Made by a program: the position numbers and the translations under genes
The notes under the pieces: generated by a model
The model's input: the letters and a program-made list of their open reading frames with translations, nothing else
Database searches by the model: none
What the model was told of the DNA's origin: nothing
In this document: positions 5,945 to 5,973 of the stretch, piece after piece
Position numbering within the stretch: position 1 is the stretch's first letter
Layout of the letters: each line of letters opens with the position of its first letter
Assembly (NCBI GenBank): GCA_017885385.1
Contig: JAFNGF010000153.1
Location: forward strand, 1-5,973
Length of the DNA stretch: 5,973 nucleotides
Reading direction: 5' to 3'
Origin: Planctomycetota bacterium
GTDB taxonomy: Bacteria; Planctomycetota; Phycisphaerae; Sedimentisphaerales; Anaerobacaceae

Positions 5945-5973
5945 GTGGCTATTGACGATATTATTATTTAGGT

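Overview
This is a bacterial window of moderate GC content. It has ordinary Shine-Dalgarno-type genes and intergenic DNA full of short palindromic and tandem repeats. Nothing fixes the taxon. The TCCTGAGC...GTCGAAGGA repeats and the TTAG/GATTAG-rich intergenic stretches are of a kind I associate with environmental lineages such as Desulfobacterota, Planctomycetota or Chloroflexota, but that is only an impression. No rRNA, tRNA, CRISPR array, transposase or phage structural gene is visible.

Layout. Positions 1-342 carry no convincing complete gene. They hold a possible 3' end of a plus-strand gene (1-120), a triple 8-bp tandem repeat, and imperfect palindromic repeats. From 343 to 5100 a tightly packed minus-strand pair fills most of the window. 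The upstream gene (5100-3931) encodes a 389-residue protein I do not recognise, with a very basic N-terminus. The downstream gene (3930-343) encodes a 1195-residue protein with a DUF4062 head, a STAND-type P-loop NTPase core, about seven TPR-like repeats and an unassigned C-terminal region. The TAA stop of the first gene directly abuts the ATG of the second, so they are almost certainly co-transcribed and probably translationally coupled. The 214-nt gap upstream (5101-5314) holds a plausible promoter and a 27-codon open frame with a much better ribosome binding site than the gene it precedes. At 5734-5315, also on the minus strand, is a complete YjbQ/UPF0047-family gene. Its upstream region (5735-5973) holds an inverted repeat, a direct repeat and an AT-rich stretch.

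How the genes may work together. The large protein has the architecture of a signal-transduction ATPase: N-terminal effector-like domain, switch ATPase, repeat sensor. Many bacterial proteins built this way are anti-phage or other conflict sensors that kill or arrest the cell on activation. The unknown 389-residue protein is the obvious partner, as co-effector, sensor, adaptor or regulator. Defence function is inference; the window has no other defence gene to support it. The YjbQ gene looks like an unrelated housekeeping neighbour.
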